Positions 61,488 to 64,000 of a DNA stretch of 64,000 bases are shown one piece after another. The notes under the pieces are model-generated. The model was not told where the DNA came from and did no database searches. It saw only the letters and a program-made list of their open reading frames with translations. Origin of the DNA: Brachionus manjavacas (taxonomy: Eukaryota > Rotifera > Eurotatoria > Ploima > Brachionidae); NCBI GenBank assembly GCA_019054805.1, contig JAHQIY010000009.1:1-64000 (forward strand). Direction: 5' to 3'. The position numbers and the translations under genes were made by a program. The first letter of the stretch is position 1; every line of letters starts with the position of its first letter.

Positions 61488-64000
61488 TTAAATGTGAATA
61501 TCATCATCAAATGCTTGGTTTACAGTCTGTTCTTGTGACTCGAATATGATGTTGCCTTTGCCGAATGAATTCAATTGATCCGTAGTAGAGCTTATGGAAG
61601 ATATAGAATTTTTGGCACCGCTTGAATTCGAACTTGGACTAAAATCCAAAATTGAAGTGGAACTTGACGAATTTTCTCTCATTCGTGACACTTTTTTTTC
61701 TCGAAATCTGCCAATAAATGAAATAGAACTTTTGCTCTCTTTCCGCTGACTCGAGAACTTGTTTGAAAAATATTTCTTGTACAAGTTAATCACATCTTTG
61801 CGGAATAGAAAAGCAAAAAATATGAAAACACCAATTGATGCATTCAACAAAATAAACATATAAGTTAGAATATTGAATACTATTCGAATGAATACAGAAG
61901 ATTGTGAATCGGGTGACGTTGAGGTCAGAAAAAATCCTATTATCCAAGTAAAGCCCATGATGCAGGCTATCTGAATATAGAACTTGACGTCCTCGTCACC
62001 CGGAAGCTTTACATTGGACATTCGACGCAGTTTCTTCTTTTGCTCCATCTTCTTCTTTCTGATATTATAAATAGTCAAAAAATAAAAATATCCATTGACC
62101 AAAATGATGATTCCAATGGGAAGGCCAAAATAGATCAAGTTAGCTCGGCCGTTTCGGATCCAACATGGTCCATTTACTATAAAAACAGTTAGGTTCTTTG
62201 CTCTCTCTTTTTCACATGATGTGTCATTGAAAAAATTGTCTCTGACAGTCTTGTTAGCTAGGCTCTCGTTGTAATTGACATAGTAGGTTTCTGACTCAAA
62301 GCTACATCCATTCAAATAACCTGCATAGCATGGTCTATACGCAGTGTTTGAATTAACACTTAGATCTACAATCAAGCCAGAGATGATGATCACTAGTGGT
62401 ATTATCCACGCGTAAAGAGAATACTTTGGTAAGCGTTCTTTCAGCCGGATGGCCTGTATCAAGATTAGAGATGATTTGTCGCAAAAGTTGCGGTACAGGT
62501 CAAAAGCTATCACGTTCATCCAGAAAAAAGAGGCTAACAAACCGTAATGGGTGAGTATGCTCAGAATGAAACACAAAAGAGGAAACAAATTCAAAAAAGA
62601 ACCGAGCAAAAAACAAAATTGAGCTAGTGTTAGTGCCACAGTTACATTGATGATGTTCCATCCGGGCAAATTTCGCATTTGTTTAAAAATGAAATAAGTG
62701 AGCAAAGTTAAGAACATGAAAAAAAGGGATATTACAGTGCTGAGAAAAGATACCCACCCGGATATTGTTTTGTTTAGGTCGGTTTTAATGTTCAAATTGA
62801 AGCCTGACTCTTGGTGAAAATCATCCGATTTACAAACTCTGATGTATTCACCGGGCACTATGGGATCATACTCGTATTCGTCCAGGAAATAGCACTTGTT
62901 CAAGGCTGGCGAGCAGTATGATCTATCAGGCATCTTTTTGAGCTCACACAGTCGCAATCGAACTGTGGCATAATTTTTGCACTCAACCCTAATCTTTGGT
63001 CTTCGATTGCACACGTGCAAAAGCTTGCTAGAGGCGACACTTGTTGAATTGTTGTCCAGTACAATGTCGGTCACATCGGCCAGCTGAAGTAAATTTAAAT
63101 GAGGGCTCAGTTCTCTTTTGGCTGCATACATTTGATCATCAGATATTATTTGGTGAAAGCTGGCATCAAACACCACATTGTGAAACAGATCGCTTTTTTC
63201 AATCAAAAGTGGTTTTTTAGTTGTGACCGAATCACTGTCCGGCTTCTTGATGTACAAAACTGTCAAGTAGTAATAGCCAGTTCCGTATAGGGTCTCGGTC
63301 TGGTTGACATAAACATAATACTTTGGCAATTTTGGATCTTTGAACGAGGCAAAAATTCTAAAATTGTCGCGAAAAGTTAGCTTTTCGTCTCCGGGCAGAG
63401 TACACCATCCGTCATCCTTGGACTCTTTTATCTCAATGGCTTCATTTAGAAAGCACTGATGCTTGTCAATGTTAAAGTATCTTTTGTCCATTGCCAGCAT
63501 GTTCAGAAGGTAGAATAAAATGATTGTTTCTTTGGTTTCATTTGCAAATAGCTTCATGTCTTTGATTAAAAAAGAAATTTTGAGCAGTTCTTGTGATTCA
63601 GTGATCAAAAGTCGATGCTCATTGTGATCCAGATATTTGTTGGAATCGGCATCAGCACTTCTTTTCAAGTACTGTATTGTGGTGTCATTGTGAATTTGGT
63701 ATGAGACTAGATTAAAATCTTCTATGCGGCTTGAATTAATGTGCAATACCTTGGCAAAGCTGTTTTTGAGAGCTTCTAAAAGATTGTCACTTGGTGTCAT
63801 TACTTGTTTGTGTTCACACGACTTAGTATCATTCTGGCCGTGATAGAACACACATAGCTTATGAATGAGAGTTATTTGGATGTTCATTTGTGATGGCGGC
63901 TTCTTGATCGGCTCCGAGTATTCTGTCTTGTTGAAATTCACATCTTGAATACATCCATTTGGACCCAAAATGTAGCCTTCGACACAGAATACGTCACGGC
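61488..64000 (-). CDS. Methuselah-like / secretin-class (family B) G-protein-coupled receptor, 5' end outside window
   Basis: The frame is open from the window edge to the stop at 61488 (837 codons), so the N-terminus and any signal peptide are missing. Numbering below starts at the codon at 63968. Residues 1-400 are an ectodomain with many NxS/T sites and cysteines clustered at 320-379. Seven membrane helices follow at about 404-429, 437-460, 463-492, 517-538, 609-634, 662-684 and 693-722. Family marks are FFWMNVIAFDLYRNF in helix 3, the long cysteine-bearing second extracellular loop (about 539-608), CWIRNGRANLIYFGLPIGI entering helix 5, and IMGFTWIIGFF in helix 6. The cytoplasmic tail (723-826) is serine-rich, which fits phosphorylation and arrestin control. 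No GPS autoproteolysis motif is seen, so Methuselah-like is favoured over adhesion GPCR. The upstream residues DVFCVEGYILGPNGC could end an EGF-like or another cysteine module. The ligand is unknown. Confidence 0.92.
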   Translation of the reverse strand, partial: RDVFCVEGYILGPNGCIQDVNFNKTEYSEPIKKPPSQMNIQITLIHKLCVFYHGQNDTKSCEHKQVMTPSDNLLEALKNSFAKVLHINSSRIEDFNLVSYQIHNDTTIQYLKRSADADSNKYLDHNEHRLLITESQELLKISFLIKDMKLFANETKETIILFYLLNMLAMDKRYFNIDKHQCFLNEAIEIKESKDDGWCTLPGDEKLTFRDNFRIFASFKDPKLPKYYVYVNQTETLYGTGYYYLTVLYIKKPDSDSVTTKKPLLIEKSDLFHNVVFDASFHQIISDDQMYAAKRELSPHLNLLQLADVTDIVLDNNSTSVASSKLLHVCNRRPKIRVECKNYATVRLRLCELKKMPDRSYCSPALNKCYFLDEYEYDPIVPGEYIRVCKSDDFHQESGFNLNIKTDLNKTISGWVSFLSTVISLFFMFLTLLTYFIFKQMRNLPGWNIINVTVALTLAQFCFLLGSFLNLFPLLCFILSILTHYGLLASFFWMNVIAFDLYRNFCDKSSLILIQAIRLKERLPKYSLYAWIIPLVIIISGLIVDLSVNSNTAYRPCYAGYLNGCSFESETYYVNYNESLANKTVRDNFFNDTSCEKERAKNLTVFIVNGPCWIRNGRANLIYFGLPIGIIILVNGYFYFLTIYNIRKKKMEQKKKLRRMSNVKLPGDEDVKFYIQIACIMGFTWIIGFFLTSTSPDSQSSVFIRIVFNILTYMFILLNASIGVFIFFAFLFRKDVINLYKKYFSNKFSSQRKESKSSISFIGRFREKKVSRMRENSSSSTSILDFSPSSNSSGAKNSISSISSTTDQLNSFGKGNIIFESQEQTVNQAFDDDIHI

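Overview
This window looks like nuclear DNA of an AT-rich animal. The evidence is a partial seven-transmembrane receptor of the secretin/Methuselah-like class, intronless over the stretch seen, together with LINE, hAT and CACTA-type transposon debris, AATAAA-like polyadenylation signals and a very large tandem satellite. AT-rich spacers, a YeeE/YedE sulfur-transport gene pair and an enormous satellite block would fit a rotifer such as Brachionus, but a cnidarian or another AT-rich invertebrate is not excluded. The species call is inference only.

Layout. Positions 1-49739 are one uninterrupted head-to-tail satellite of about 148 monomers with a mean period near 336.3 bp. It enters from beyond the left edge. 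It is zoned: a central part with the most uniform sequence type, a 37-47 kb zone with its own markers, and two end zones (about 1-2.3 kb and 47-49.7 kb) that share the same rare variants. At 49740-50332 a 593-bp non-autonomous hAT element sits in the last stretch of the array, with a perfect 8-bp target duplication. The interrupted monomer resumes and then stops at 50419. A decayed CACTA/EnSpm-like transposase follows (about 50450-51969).

From 51970 the sequence is AT-rich spacer with genes. Two minus-strand paralogues of the YeeE/YedE (thiosulfate/sulfur transport) family lie in tandem: an intact 396-codon copy (53243-54433) and an upstream copy (56349-57532) carrying a 1-bp frameshift in a T run. 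They are a mosaic. Two tracts are practically identical at DNA level, while the 160 bp between them and both termini are strongly diverged. This is the best candidate for recent ectopic gene conversion and the most striking observation here.

From 57.5 to 61.3 kb there are two weak small-ORF candidates, a 554-bp element with 86-bp terminal inverted repeats, a 5'-truncated LINE with a probable target duplication, a second LINE 3' end with an ATT-rich microsatellite, and a 213-bp GGCC-rich hAT MITE with an 8-bp target duplication. The right end (61488-64000, minus strand) is the C-terminal 837 codons of the receptor, whose N-terminus lies outside the window. I saw no tRNA, rRNA or CRISPR array.
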